Shown here: in pieces, positions 35,208-47,879 of the stretch
How positions within the stretch are numbered: position 1 is the stretch's first letter
Layout: every line of letters begins with the position of its first letter
Source: Riptortus pedestris
Lineage: Eukaryota > Arthropoda > Insecta > Hemiptera > Alydidae
Length of the DNA stretch: 64,000 nucleotides
NCBI GenBank assembly: GCA_019009955.1
Contig: CM032232.1
Location: 49,626,501-49,690,500, forward strand
Reading direction: 5' to 3'
Made by a program: the position numbers and the translations under genes
The notes under the pieces: model-generated
Database searches by the model: none
The model's input: only the letters and a program-made list of their open reading frames with translations
What the model was told of the DNA's origin: nothing

Positions 35208-38200
35208 AAAAAAAATAATATATATAAAATTTTGAACAGACTTCATTTTCAACATCTCCTGGGGAGGATTATGGGCATTCGAAGGCATTTTTCGAAAGTC
35301 GCATCATGAGTACAACCTAAATAGCGGATTTCCCTTAAAGGAAATCTGCAAAAAAGTATATAATATTAAATTATTATATATAAATATAATTAAATGGATA
35401 ATATCTTATTTAAAAATTTGTATTTATCAAATTAACTTAGAGAAAATTGCTATATGCTAAAACATGGTGGTATTCATATCTAAGTGGCTTCCTCAATACC
35501 TGGTAAATAAAGGAATACAAATATTTTTGCTTCAATATATTAATAATGCTATATTACCAGCAAGATTTTCAAATAGCTGACTTCTCGTAAGTGGAAATCT
35601 GGTAAAAACCCTCTCCAATGAGGGGACAGGAATAGGCCAACTTTAGTAGTCAATATATCAGTCATATTGAAATTTAAATCTAAAAGACATATTTTTTTAA
35701 AGAGTACTCAACAGCAAACAGCTTTTCAACAACAAACTATAATATCCAACATATGAGGTAAGATTTTTTATCGCAGAAATGACTATTGATGATGACAAAC
35801 AATAACAATGCATGAACCCTAACCAAATTTCATAAATTTATGTATAATCACCACAAATATAAAAACTATAGCAGATGGACAAAATGCTGAGGGCGTAAGA
35901 GTCCCTTATTACAGATAAAATATATTAAGAAATGGGAATGTTTAATGTATTGTTTTCTATTCAGGTAGCACTATTAGAGAAAGAGAAATTAAGGATTCGC
36001 TTCTATGTTAAAATGTTCTTCACTATATTTACACTGGCATTCTTTGGCATGCAGCTGAAGCCTTTAACATCAACAAAAGATGAGTATAAACTACCATACA
36101 ATGGATGGTTCCCCTTCGAACTTAACTCTTTTGCGAGGTGAGATTATTAAAACTGTATTCTTCTTAAATCTGTTAGACCATCTTGTATTGAGATAAATGT
36201 TTTTAAAATAAAATATTATTTGTTTTGAAAAAGTCAAGTCTTGCTTGATATGTTTGTTTTGAACTTGATGAAGTCTTTCTTTGAACTTAAATTAATTTCA
36301 GGTTCCTAGTAGAAGACCATAATCCTTCACGATGATTTATTTTCTGGGCAGGGCAATTTCAGAGCCCACACTCCATCTTCAGCTGCCTCTTAGAGTGAAC
36401 CACACAGGACCTGAGTATCCTTACAATTTCAAAAGTCCATCACACAGAGGCTGCATATGAAAAAAAAACATGAGTAGAAATGGGGGTTTACTGAAGTCAG
36501 AAAAGAAGAAAGACTGAATAGCTCGCTTAATATTTGAGTGTGGTATCAAATAAAAATCTTGCAGTTTAAAATGTAAAATCTTAAATGATGTCACACTGAA
36601 AATATTTGCTTGTATCTCACATATTAAAAGTTCAATTAACACAATATTTGGTATTTAGGCTTCAAATAAAGTGGTTCATGATACTGATCAGCTTGTTGGT
36701 AATATGTTCGGAGTAGGAGTGGGGGTTTACTCGATGCTGAAAACTAAAAAATAGAAGCCCAGTTAATATTCAAGATAGTGAGAACATCATTTATAGGAAA
36801 TTGAATTATCAATAAGATTCGGTCTATACAATAGATCAATGTGACCTATAATACTGGGGATATTTCGAAATCGCCCCCCCCCCTTCCCACTGGTCAGATT
36901 TCAGCCATTAACAGGCTTGATCTTTAGTTTTTCATTAAATGCTTAAATATCAAGTTTGATCATTACCAGACTCACACACACACTTTTCTCCTCATTTTTG
37001 TCAGTTACTGGGTAAGATCAATTGACATTTGAAGACATTTTTCGAAAATGGCGCAATTCATGCGTACAACAGCCAACCAGTGAACCAAAAGTGGTTCACT
37101 CTAAGAGGACCCTGAAGAATTAAGGCCTTTTACTACAATCCAAATCCGTATCCTTTACCTTCCAGTACTAGAGTTTGATTAAATTAAATAATTTTCTTAC
37201 TTTGTAAAATGAGAATTACAAAATCCCTCCAGTAAAAAGTTTATTGATCTAATTATTTAGTAAAATACGAAATATTTTAATTTTAATGATCTTTATATTA
37301 TAATACAAAATTAATGATCTTCATAAAAGGATAGAAAGAAAAAGGCTGTTGGTGTCAACGGCAATGTTACTTCTCAATAGTATTAATAAGAGTTGTAAGG
37401 ATATAAACATTAATATGTATTTTTAGCAATATTATAAATAGATTAGATAACCACTCTTTTTTTTTTTGAAGATATGCTGCAGCTAACACTTACCAAACAA
37501 TAGTAGGATGGGATATTGCAATACCAGCACATACATTTGTCGTTTTTTATATGGTGACACTATGCCATCTTTGTAGTCAACTAGGAGTTCTGAACCTATC
37601 CATGAAATATATTCTTAAAGAGGCCAAGAATGAAAAAAGTAATTTAAAGACAAAAATAAAAGCATGTGTTGAGCACCACAATGCTATCCTAAGGTATGTC
37701 ATCAGTTGTAGAGTGTAATAATTATATAAATTGGACCCAAGTTTAAAGTATTGCAATTCACCACTCATATCATGTAAGAATACTGGAGATGCATGCCTTC
37801 CTTCTCATTGGCAACATGCCTAGACACAAATTTTAGAGGTGCATTGAAAATGTGGTTTGCATACTCATACAGCTATAAAACATGGCCAAATGTTAAGCGT
37901 TAAAGTACTTAAAATGAAGGAAGAACAACATAAAAATCTCTTTTGAAGCTGTGTTTTCTGTTATCAATTGTTATTTTTCCAGTTTGGTGTTTAATTGTTG
38001 TGAATAGAATTTTATTCTGAGGAATTTTGAGTTTTAGGTGTTATGTAGTTAACAGCATATTTTGGCGATTATAAGGCTAATTAATTTGAATGTCTTGGGT
38101 TGTTCCGAAAGTTTCCATGATTTCTTTGGGAAGTGAAGGAAAATATAAAGAATACTATTAAGAGTAATGTGTAATATAATTAACATTTTTTTGACAACCA

Positions 38201-41200
38201 GTTCCCATCTTTTGAGAAGTTTCGTAATTCCGTTTTCATAAAATGTACTAGACTTGTTGCCGAAAAACTGATTCAGGTGTTTTCTTGCAGCCCTCCATAG
38301 AATTAAATTTGTATCATTAAGGGAATTTTTGTGAGAATGAAACAAGGAATAGTTTGAGGGGGATATGCCAGGTAATATGGATGGTGAGGTAAAACTTCCC
38401 AGCAAAAGTATAACATTTTTTTCTGTTTGGCCTAAGACATATGCGGTCTGGTGTTATCATATGGTGGAAAACAATGCCCTGCAACTCTGCTCGGTTCTGG
38501 TCAATTGATTCGTTTAATCTGCCTAACTGATTAAATATTTATCAAAGTTTACTGTTCCGTTGTTTGCCAGTAGGTCAAAGAACACAATACCCTTCCAATC
38601 CCACCAGCAATAGAGCATAACTTTTTGAGCATGGTCACTGGAATTACCCCACGATCATTTTTGCTCAAAATTATTGTAAACAATCCATTTTTGTCTCCGG
38701 TTACCAAACGTTTGCACCAAATTGCATGTGAATATACGGTCCTTTAAATTTCTCACCCACTCTCCATTTCTAGGTATCTAAAGAGAAAGGCAAGACAAGA
38801 TAGAACAAAGCCAAGATACAACCAATGTTCATGGACAGTAAAATTTGATACTTCCAGCCTCTCTCCTATTTCCATTCATGCACTGTCTGTTCACTTATTG
38901 CGTTGTCCCCTCTTGATGTTTAACAATTGATAAATCTACATACTGGTAACACAATAGCACCATCAACATCAAGTGAATAAATACAAACTATATATATATA
39001 TATATATAGTTTAGATGAACCTCATTCTCATTTTTGCCATCTCCTAGGTAGGATCGATGGATATTTGAAGAAACATTTTGACTATCGCATCATGAGTATG
39101 ACCTCAATAGCTGATTTCCCTTAAGTGAAATCTGCTAAAACACTGAAGAATACCCTCTTTTTCTAGAAATCCTACATCAAATTTAGTGGCTCAGCCTTTA
39201 CATCAGGCCAAGTGCAGCCTTGCTGAAATCGGAGGAAGCTTTCTGAACAGCCCAATAATTTATATTAAAATATTCACTTCCAATACACCTTACTTTTTTA
39301 GTTTAATAAATTACCTAGTACTGAAAAAAACAAAACAAGAAACTTTGAAATATTAAGTGGTATGTACTGGAGCAAAGAGGTTACCACAGAGGATGATACA
39401 GTTCTCAACCGAAATTCTCACATACCCACTTACAAACAAAACTAACAAAGATGTGATTGCTGAATTTAGTTCGAAACCACTCCCACATTCTTTATATTGT
39501 TCATTTGATGTACTGTTGTGTTTGATACTAAAAGATTAAGTTATTGTAAAAGTGGATCATATGTAAGCACCACCACCGATAGCTTTAAACTTCATATGAA
39601 AAATGGCTATTTTACATTAACCAATTGAAATAAATAAATAAATAAAACAAAATAAATTGGGTTTTCTAACCCTCTCTGAAAAGCATTGGCTCACTTGCAA
39701 CTTATTAAGGGCATCCCAGTTGAGCCAAAATAATTTCTCTTATGTAATTTAAATAATATAATTCTATTATGTATTGGTTCCAGATATAGCAAGATCTTAC
39801 AACAGTATATAAATATTCCAATGCTCCTCTTGGCTGGAGCTATGGTCCTGCTCCTTTGCACTACACTTTTCATTCTTACTGTAAGCATCCTATATTTTAG
39901 CATACATGTTACGTAAAGTTTTTATTTGATTTCAGTAAAAAAATAGTTTTAATAAAAAGCAAAAGCCCATAGCCACAGAATATTATGTAAGGCCCGCATA
40001 GATTTCAGATAAAATTAGAACTTTCATATATATTGTTTCAGAACCATTAATACTTGGTCGATGTCAAAGAAAACACTGCTCATTATTTTTTTCAACTAAA
40101 ATATTTTTTTTTTATTTTATTTTTATATTATGTGTAGGATAATAATTTGTGAGAGGCAATCAAATAGTTTCCTTGTTACGCATTGTATAATTTAAATTTG
40201 ACATGGGTTTCTCGATTTAGTAGCCGTTGACATCCCCTTTCTAGCGACTGTTGTAGCTTCTCATTCTACCTCGGCTATAAAAGAAGAATGATCTAGCTTT
40301 TTTTCTGTTGTTTAGTACCATTTACCCCTGACTCTTGGGGGCTGGTTGTGATGCAGGTATCTTCTCTCTTGTTCTGTAGGAATCCACTACCCTTGGTTTT
40401 ACAAGTTACTGGCCTGAACTTAAACAAGCTCTTTCAAGCCAAAATTGAGTATAAAATAAAGTTATAATTTATATATTTCTTTCTGTGTGCATAATCCATT
40501 TCTATAAAATTGATTATTAATTTCATGCTAATGCTTGAGGGCGTAATAACCCAGTAGTTTTTCGCCCAAAAAAACAGTTAACCTAACCTAACCTACTAAT
40601 GCTTGATCCATTATTTTTGTTTCATAATTCACTTTACTTATAATTAGTAGTTTGTTGGTTCAAATAATATGTCTGGATTTTATTTCACAAACTGGCTTGT
40701 ACTATGTTTGCCTATTCTTATATTTTCTGCAAAGGAAATGCTTCTATGACCTGGAATTTTATTAGAGTTTTTATTATTTTTCAATCTGAACAGACAATTC
40801 AAAAATTCTAACCTAATTTACTTTTTTATCTTCCATACTAATTTCTGAATAGTTTGGCGCCTAAAGAATATCACAAACATAATAAAAAATAGTGGGCTGT
40901 CAAGTAGGGGGCAGACCTTTATTAATAGTTGACGTTGAGCACACTTGACAAGCAGATTCTATTTTAGGACACCATTTCAACCGTGTCGCACATTGTATTG
41001 TCAATACAACAAACAACAGTAAATGATGACTTCCCATTTAAAAAAAGAATTATATCAAATTCTCAAACAATTTGTTTAGGCAGTTCAGTCTTCTTATGAG
41101 ACAGGAACTTATCCCTCTCCACAAATAAATGGAAAATGAATAAAATAAAAAAGAATTGAGAAACTGAGAAGAAAGCATGTTTGGTGCTAGTTATGGTCAA

Positions 41201-41555
41201 TTCAATAGACTGGTCATTGATCATGAATAGAGGTTACTGTAGACCCGAGGTATTTAATGCTTTCTTCTTTGGGAATGATAGGCTCGCTACGCTCAAGCTG
41301 CTTTCTAGATATAGGCTCACTACCACATACTTTATCTTTTCTTTATTTATTTGGACCCCTACCTCTGTTGCCAGATATCAATGAACAGGGGAGAGAAAGC
41401 ATGTTATCTTTCTTGTTTCTGTATATGCAAGGAATTTGTGCGTCTTGTCCATGTGTACTACCCCATTCGCCTAGAAAACTTCATGGATTATCTTCTACAA
41501 AACGATTAAGAAACTTGATGTTTAGTTTTTCATGAAATGTTTATATGTAACACAC

Positions 41556-41617
<62 letters not shown>

Positions 41618-42230
41618 GCAAAAATTAAGTACATTAAAAATTAAACAGGGTTTATCACATATTTAAGAAGTACGAAGGAGATGAAAGGAGCTGACTGATG
41701 AAGGACTATTGACGCCCAAAGTGTCTACTGGGGCCGGGACTGTTCTAGGCAACGTGTCTAGTCCCTTCTGGGGATTCTGTTTGATGTTTACCGACAAGTC
41801 ATATAAGGACCCTGCTCGACCCGAGTTAGTTAGTCAGTTCTCAGCTCTCTTATAGTGATCAACAGTGCGCTCAGAGCACCTTTAGTGAACAGTGCGTCTT
41901 AGTTGCATTGTGGTAAAGTGTTTTATGTGAAGAACAGTTTTGTGCCGTGTTTATGAAAATAACAGTATAGTGCCGTGTTTAAGTAAAGGGCAGTGCAGTG
42001 CCGTATTTTGTGAATTTCAGTGATTGTGAGTTATTAGACTGTGTAATAACAAGAACAGTGAAGCCATCAGTAAATACTGTGAGTAGTAGTTAAGAACAAT
42101 TAACCAAGTGTGTTGTGCATTGTTAAATAAATTGTGCAGTGACAAAAACTCTGAAGCTTGTGTGTGTTTAATTTTGCAATCCAAAAGAACTCAAATCAAC
42201 AACATTTATTACTGATTTTGTAAAAAACGT

Positions 42231-42284
<54 letters not shown>

Positions 42285-45200
42285 CTATCTATTTGTCTGT
42301 TAACACTCTAGCAGACTTGACATTAGTTTGATTTAAACATTTCATAAATAACTAAAGATCAAGATTGTAGAAGGGCAAAATTGGACCAAGAGCAGGGATT
42401 AAAGAAACAGTAAAAAACAAAATAATATCAAACTCTCTTATAATTCATTGGATAGAAAAATGTTTTATATACAAATTTTCCGCAAAAGATAATATCCCAC
42501 AAGGATTTGTGGATGCTAGTGATATATAATTTGAGGGAGATAGCAGGAAGTAGACTACGATGATCGACAGTTGCCGAGACACAGGCCTTTTTTGGACTGT
42601 AGCCTCCAAGTATGAGAGAGTGAAAATTATAAAATAGTTATAATGTGTTTGTTAATTCTCTAGGAAATAATACAACAAAGGTAAATACTAAACTTCTTTT
42701 TTTCTTTTTACAAATTTCTGTTTAACAATTAGTAAAGAAACAAAAGGTTCTTGAATTACCCTGGTAATAGCATTAATTTATTTCAGGATCCTAACAGTGA
42801 CATCACTGCTATTATTCCACTGGGCACTGTGTTCATACCGGAAACATTCATGGCTGTCCTTTTATGCCATGCTGGCCAAAGAGTAACAAATCAAGTAAGA
42901 GCTTATTTAAAATTTTATTATTTCAATATAAAGGTTTAAATGATCTTTTATTTTAATTATTATGGGGAGTTTAATGCTGAGTTCTCTGGAAATCTTTTTA
43001 AACCAGTAGACATATCCAACTGGTAAAAATGGTTCCTTTACTCGGCATTGACGAACTTTCTAACAATTTGGCAGTATCTAATAACGCATATTTTGAAAGA
43101 GCAAAACTATGTCTTCTAATAAATTTTAATATTTTCTACTTCTGACAGTATTTTTAGGCACAAGATTATTAGTTCCAATTTGTAGAAAATTTTCAATTCC
43201 ACAGCTAAGATTTGGTAATTTCTCAACTTATCAGCAATTGCTTTTAATCAGTCTCATAGTTTGGTGCAGAAATATCAATAATATCAACTGACTTATTTAG
43301 CTAATTTACGTCTGCTTATTATTAATATTGAGATAGATTAATTTTCAGGTTCACAATAACTTCTAATCATCATTAGGAAAGTAAAAAATAATTTAATCAA
43401 GGCCATTTATAGGGGCAATCAAACTAAAACCTAGGGTATCTTTCTTTGTCTCTATCTAAGCTACTTAGATGCCTTTTCTAATTGATACATTTTCTTTAAA
43501 GAGAAAGTGCATATTATTATTTACAGATACTACAAAGTCTATTTATTAAGATAAAACAACAAAAACCTATTTAATTGATATTAGCTAAGATACCTGGCAT
43601 AACTCAGCATATGTTAATAATGAAAGTAATTATTATGTACGGCTTCACTATCCACAATATTTACATATTTCCTGTCACCTGTTTATTTATCTTTTTTCAA
43701 AACATCATAGGTCATATAATTCATAACCAAAGATAGCTTCTGTATACCGAACCATGTAACAAAAAAGCTTATTTTCTCAATAGTTGTCCCAAGCACAATG
43801 GCAGCTACTTAAGCACATAATAGTCATTATTAAAAATACTCTTTTGTATGCCTGGTAAGTAAAATTTATATTCATAGTGGTACCTAGTATGTACAGTAAA
43901 GTATAACAATGGAGGGCTGTTAATAAATACCAGAAATAACTGGAAAGACCCCCCAAGCACTTTCACTTCCTCAGTTAAATTATTTATTCATGAGAATTAA
44001 ACAAATTCACATTTCTGATAATAACACTACATTACTAAAAGTTGAAGCATTAAATTGCATGTAAGCATAAATCAATGAGAGGATCAGGAGGGGTGGAGCA
44101 GAAGAGATTATAAACTTTATCTGTGCAATCCCACCATAATATGTTGACACAAATTTTTGTATAAATTGAGAGTTGTATAATACCTCCTGTTACTTTAAAA
44201 TAATTCCTAGTCACTTCAAGGAGAGGGGAGGATTTTCGAAAATTCGAAATATCTCCGTTACTATAGGTCGGATCGAAAAAATGCATAGATTCAATCATAT
44301 TGCAAATTAAATTTACTATAAATATTGTTATATACATTCATTCTCTATCTTGAAGATTAACCGAGATATTTGCATTTTCCAGTTTTTAGCCTTCAGTAAA
44401 CCCCCACTTCTACTCATGTTACATAAAAAATACTCTTATGTAATAAACCACATTATTCGAATCTTAAATACCATAAATTGTTTTCAAGAGTCTCGTATTA
44501 TACGAGATACATGCAAATATGACCTGGTGACCCCCCCCCCCCGGTCTTAAGGTTACACAAATATGTTATCGTGACCCTCCCTTCTTAAGTTCTTGGGCTA
44601 CTAAAATTTGATTGATTGAGATAAAAATTATTCTGATCCATTATAAATTGCAGTGTAGATAGAGTAAATAGTTTTCAATAAACTTAATATGTTATATTCC
44701 GATATATTTCCGTAATTGTTTTTCATTCCTGTGGGAAGTTGGCACACCTGTTTGTTTACATTTCAGGTGCTTCTCGTCTGGAGGTTTCTTATTATCATTT
44801 GTATTTATTCACTTGATGTTGATGGTGTTATTGTGTTACCAGTATGTAGATTTATCTATTGTTAAACATCATGAGGGAAATCTGCTTAGTTTGTGCAGCC
44901 CCTGCGTGACAGACTTTTATGCATACACTCAGAATATTAAGTATTTGTAATCGTAAAGAGAAGTTATTAGCTTAAATATCTCACTATGATGTAAGAGGCT
45001 TGCTTGAGTTTTTCAAAATCATAAATTTATGAATTTAAAGGAAAAAATTACATTATAAAGATAACTCAATACAGCAATGACATCTACCACATGCAAAGGG
45101 GAAATGTATTTTGAATAACAATTCTACTGCTACACACGTAGACTACCATTATTTTGATTTTTCACCTACAATATGACTATATTCTTTTCAGTCAACAGTA

Positions 45201-47879
45201 AACAATAATCACAAAAATTATAAATGTTTAAAAAATAAGTTACAGGAGATTTACTACTGGTGAAACACTAAAATTCCACTTAACACTTTGAGTAATGTAA
45301 TGTAAAAACTAAGCATAGATTTCATACAGGCATATATAACAAATCATTTGTTTTGCATCTGGTTCAGAGAGACAAGAATTCTTTTCTCTTTATATGCCAT
45401 GATGCATCACTTTATTTGTATGTACTCTGATAAAAACTTTATTCAATACTTTCTTTGGAAACTTAGAATATATTTGAACATCATATTTTAAGTACCTTTG
45501 AATCTTACTTCTAACAGAAGAAGAGCCAAGATATAATATATTGAAAGGCGGAGCAATGCAATAAAAATCCATCTACTTTAGACAATTACAAAAATGAAAA
45601 GATTTGCTCAGTTATCTATACTAATTAAACTACTACACCGATTTTTTTGTATTGACCTACGTGATAATTTTTAATATTTCATGTTGCAGAGTGAAGAGCT
45701 TGGAATAACACTATATGATATAAAATGGTACGATATACATCAATCAAAAAGGAGAGATATCTTAATAATGATGATTAAATGCAGAAAGCTAATTACAATT
45801 ACTGGTGGAGGCATACAAACATATAATCATGAAGGATTAAAGGATGTATGTATAGTATAAGTAAATTACTATAAAATATAAACTTGAAGGGTGTAAGTAT
45901 AGAATAAGTAAGTTCCTATAAAATATAATCTTGAAGGGTGTAAGTATAGTATAAGTAAATTCCTATAAAATATAATCTTGAAGGGTGTAAGTATAGTATA
46001 AGTAAATTCCTATAAAATATAATCTTGAAGGGTGTAAGTATAGTATAAGTAAATTCCTATAAAATAAAATCTTGAAGGGTGTCAGTATAGTATAAGTAAA
46101 TTCCTATAAAATATAATCTTGAAGGGTGTAAGTATAGTATAAGTAAATTCCTATAAAATATAATCTTGAAGGGTGTAAGTATAGTATAAGTAAATTCCTA
46201 TAAAATATAATCTTGAAGGGTGTGAGTATAGTATAAGTAAATTCCTATAAAATATAATCTTGAAGGGTGTCAGTATAGTATAAGTAAATTCCTATAAAAT
46301 ATAATCTTGAAGGGTGTAAGTATAGTATAAGTAAATTCCTATAAAATATAATCTTGAAGGGTGTAAGTATAGTATAAGTAAATTCCTATAAAATATAATC
46401 TTGAAGGGTGTAAGTATAGTATAAGTAAATTCCTATAAAATATAATCTTGAAGGGTGTAAGTATAGTATAAGTAAATTCCTATAAAATATAATCTTGAAG
46501 GGTGTAAGTATAGTATAAATAAATTCCTATAAAATATAATCTTGAAGGGTGTAAGTATAGTATAAGTAAATTCCTATAAAATATAATCTTGAAGGGTGTC
46601 AGTATAGTATAAGTAAATTCCTATAAAATATAATCTTGAAGGGTGTAAGTATAGTATAAGTAAATTCCTATAAAATATAATCTTGAAGGGTGTAAGTATT
46701 GTATAAGTAAATTCCTATAAAATATAATCTTGAAGGGTGTGAGTATAGTATAAGTAAATTCCTATAAAATATAATCTTGAAGGGTGTCAGTATAGTATAA
46801 GTAAATTCCTATAAAATATAATCTTGAAGGGTGTCAGTATAGTATAAGTAAATTCCTATAAAATATAATCTTGAAGGGTGTAAGTATAGTATAAGTAAAT
46901 TCCTATAAAATATAATCTTGAAGGGTGTAAGTATAGTATAAGTAAATTCCAATAAAATATAATCTTGAAGGGTGTAAGTATAGTACAAGTAAATTCCTAT
47001 AGAATATTATCTTGAAGGATGTAAATATAGTATAAACAAACTCCTATGTATACAATATTAAGGTCAATTAAAAATGAAGGTGTATGTGTAGCTTAAGGAA
47101 TTAATACTAAAATCAGATCTAAATGTGAGCCCAAATCACAAGAATATCTCGATGAACATTTACAAACCACAAAATTCTGAAGGAGCCCCATTATGACTGA
47201 GTTCTGCCAAAAACCGTGGATGGCAGGCCAATATTTATTTTAGATTAGTTCATGTTAAAGAACAAAGCATCTTTTATCAAAAAATGAACCCCATCTTTAA
47301 TACTAGGGTAAGCTGTATTTGATTCACTTTTTGTATTTCTATTCACATATAAAAAACAGAATATTTGAGAAAAACTTCTGCTGAGATATTAGTTCTTGCA
47401 TTGGCCATATTCTATAATGGGCATTAAAGGACATTCATGCTTACTCCGATCATTGGTGTCATCTATATCTATAAAGAGTGGCCATCTTTTTATTCCTTAA
47501 AAAAAATCAGATATTGAGCTTGTACCTCATGACAAAAATGAGGAATATTTAAATATATAAATATTATGTATATGTGCGAGTGTATGCATTTATGCGTGTG
47601 TGCTTGCATGTATACAGATATGTATACACACACACTTTTGAACTGACCTCGTTTTCATCATCTACTAGGAAGAATAGAAGGACATTTTTCAAAAATAGCA
47701 TCACGAGTACTACTCCAATAGCTAGTTTCTCTTAAGAAAAATCTGCTAAAAAGGACATTTTATTATTTTATGCAGTTAAAATTTAGGTTCACAGTTCTTA
47801 ATTTAATATTTCTTTCACTTTTCAGATACTGCAAGCAGCATATACGTATTTCAACATGCTTGTTGCATTAAGAAAATAA
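32160..47879 (+). CDS. Insect odorant receptor (7tm_6), eight coding exons
   Basis: Coding exons 32160-32330, 33375-33560, 35965-36137, 37472-37693, 39784-39880, 42787-42894, 45690-45845 and 47826-47879 join in phase into 388 codons without stops; all introns are GT-AG. The family is an odorant-gated cation channel subunit acting with Orco in sensory neuron dendrites, with an intracellular N-terminus. Hydrophobic segments lie at about residues 41-57, 134-148, 188-210, 266-283, 298-315 and 372-385. The C-terminal half is the most family-like: YDIKWYDI (about 328-335), KRRDILIMMIKC, ITGGG and TYFNMLVALRK. Start: first ATG in the exon, 4 bp after a splice acceptor. No damage is visible. Introns are 1-3 kb and full of repeats; intron 7 holds a splice-donor array. 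Subfamily and ligand unknown. Confidence 0.9.
32450..32860 (-). pseudogene. mariner-like transposase relic in OR intron 1
   Basis: On the minus strand, broken frames include a block around TPSDFHPF (third catalytic Asp context) and ERWQKVIKQLDNIYL, resembling the end of a mariner transposase. Frameshifts throughout; ends not identified. Confidence 0.45.
33561..35964 (+). other. OR intron 2
   Basis: Apart from the family H fragment at 35152-35355 and a tiny H-like end at about 35572-35610, I see no features. A G run lies at about 34400-34411. Confidence 0.6.
35152..35355 (-). repeat. (TA)n and family H 5' module in OR intron 2
   Basis: (TA)n at 35152-35201, an A-rich spacer, then a diverged 5' module ending GGAAATCTGCAAAAA. 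Confidence 0.75.
36431..37066 (-). repeat. Old family H copy in OR intron 3
   Basis: Diverged 3' end (AGTCCATCACACAGAGGCTGC), middle module with poly-C (about 36876-36885), a short (CA)n centre (about 36971-36983) instead of (TA)n, and a 5' module to about 37066. Confidence 0.65.
38049..38830 (-). pseudogene. mariner transposase relic in OR intron 4
   Basis: Minus-strand homology to a mariner transposase: QKWIVYNN near the first Asp (about 38680), a WDWKGIVFFDLL block (about 38600), and a C-terminal open stretch (38405-38049) with HSHKNSLNDTNL and NQFFGNKSSTFYENGITKL. Several frameshifts. The left terminus CTTGGGTTGTTCCGAAAG (about 38093) has the look of a mariner inverted repeat. Confidence 0.65.
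38930..39139 (-). repeat. Internally deleted family H copy in OR intron 4
   Basis: A 3'-proximal piece (ATCTACATACTGGTAACAC) joins directly to (TA)n (about 38990-39008) and a complete 5' module ending TCTGCTAAAA; the middle module is gone. Confidence 0.7.
39881..41559 (+). other. OR intron 5, first part
   Basis: AT-rich and without recognised coding or transposon features apart from a short telomere-type motif near 40580. Confidence 0.5.
40578..40595 (-). repeat. Short TTAGG-type run
   Basis: TTAACCTAACCTAACCTA reads as about three copies of the insect telomere motif TTAGG on the minus strand. Too short to exclude chance. Confidence 0.4.
41560..41613. repeat. (TA)n microsatellite left of solo LTR
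   Basis: TA tract interrupted by the solo LTR; it continues at 42235-42283. Confidence 0.95.
41614..42234 (+). mobile_element. Solo LTR (Ty3/gypsy-like), copy 2, OR intron 5
   Basis: 621-bp relative of the LTR at 15479-16067, sharing the repeated AGTGCCGTGTTT-like motifs, the GTTTAATTTTGCAATCCAAA block and the terminus ACGTAACA. Its first base is A rather than the expected T. It sits inside a (TA)n tract, so the target duplication cannot be read precisely. Confidence 0.75.
42286..42430 (+). repeat. Degenerate family H middle-module fragment
   Basis: TTTGTCTGTTAACACTCTAGC after a (TA)n tract, then a decayed middle module. In OR intron 5. Confidence 0.55.
43580..43800 (+). repeat. Degenerate family J proximal fragment, OR intron 6
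   Basis: TTAGCTAAGATACCTGGC resembles the J start; similarity fades after about 200 bp. Confidence 0.5.
44220..44914 (+). mobile_element. Family H 3' part, long form, OR intron 6
   Basis: Starts within the middle module (GAGGGGAGGATTTTCG), long extension with poly-C (about 44531-44541), and 3' end with a slightly mutated hairpin and GACAGAC at 44914. Confidence 0.8.
45846..47067 (+). repeat. 47-bp tandem array that repeats the OR exon 7 splice donor
   Basis: Starting exactly at the exon 7 donor (GTATGTATAG at 45846), donor-like GTAAGTATAG motifs recur every 47 bp without a single length change: 45893, 45940, 45987 and on to 47021, 25 copies after the real donor. Most carry GTAAGT; GTCAGT occurs at 46081, 46269, 46598, 46786 and 46833, GTGAGT at 46222 and 46739. 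Each unit also contains AATCTTGAAGGGT, resembling the exon end GGATTAAAGGAT before the true donor. Confidence 0.97.
47636..47751 (-). repeat. Diverged family H 5' module, OR intron 7
   Basis: CTTTTGAACTGACCTCG through AAATCTGCTAAAA, preceded by a short (CA)n. A faint opposite-strand 5' module remnant lies at about 47508-47540. Confidence 0.6.

Noticed and set aside
45846..47067. CRISPR-like array of 47-bp repeats
   Set aside because: Units are contiguous without unique spacers and lie in an insect intron; it is a tandem satellite.
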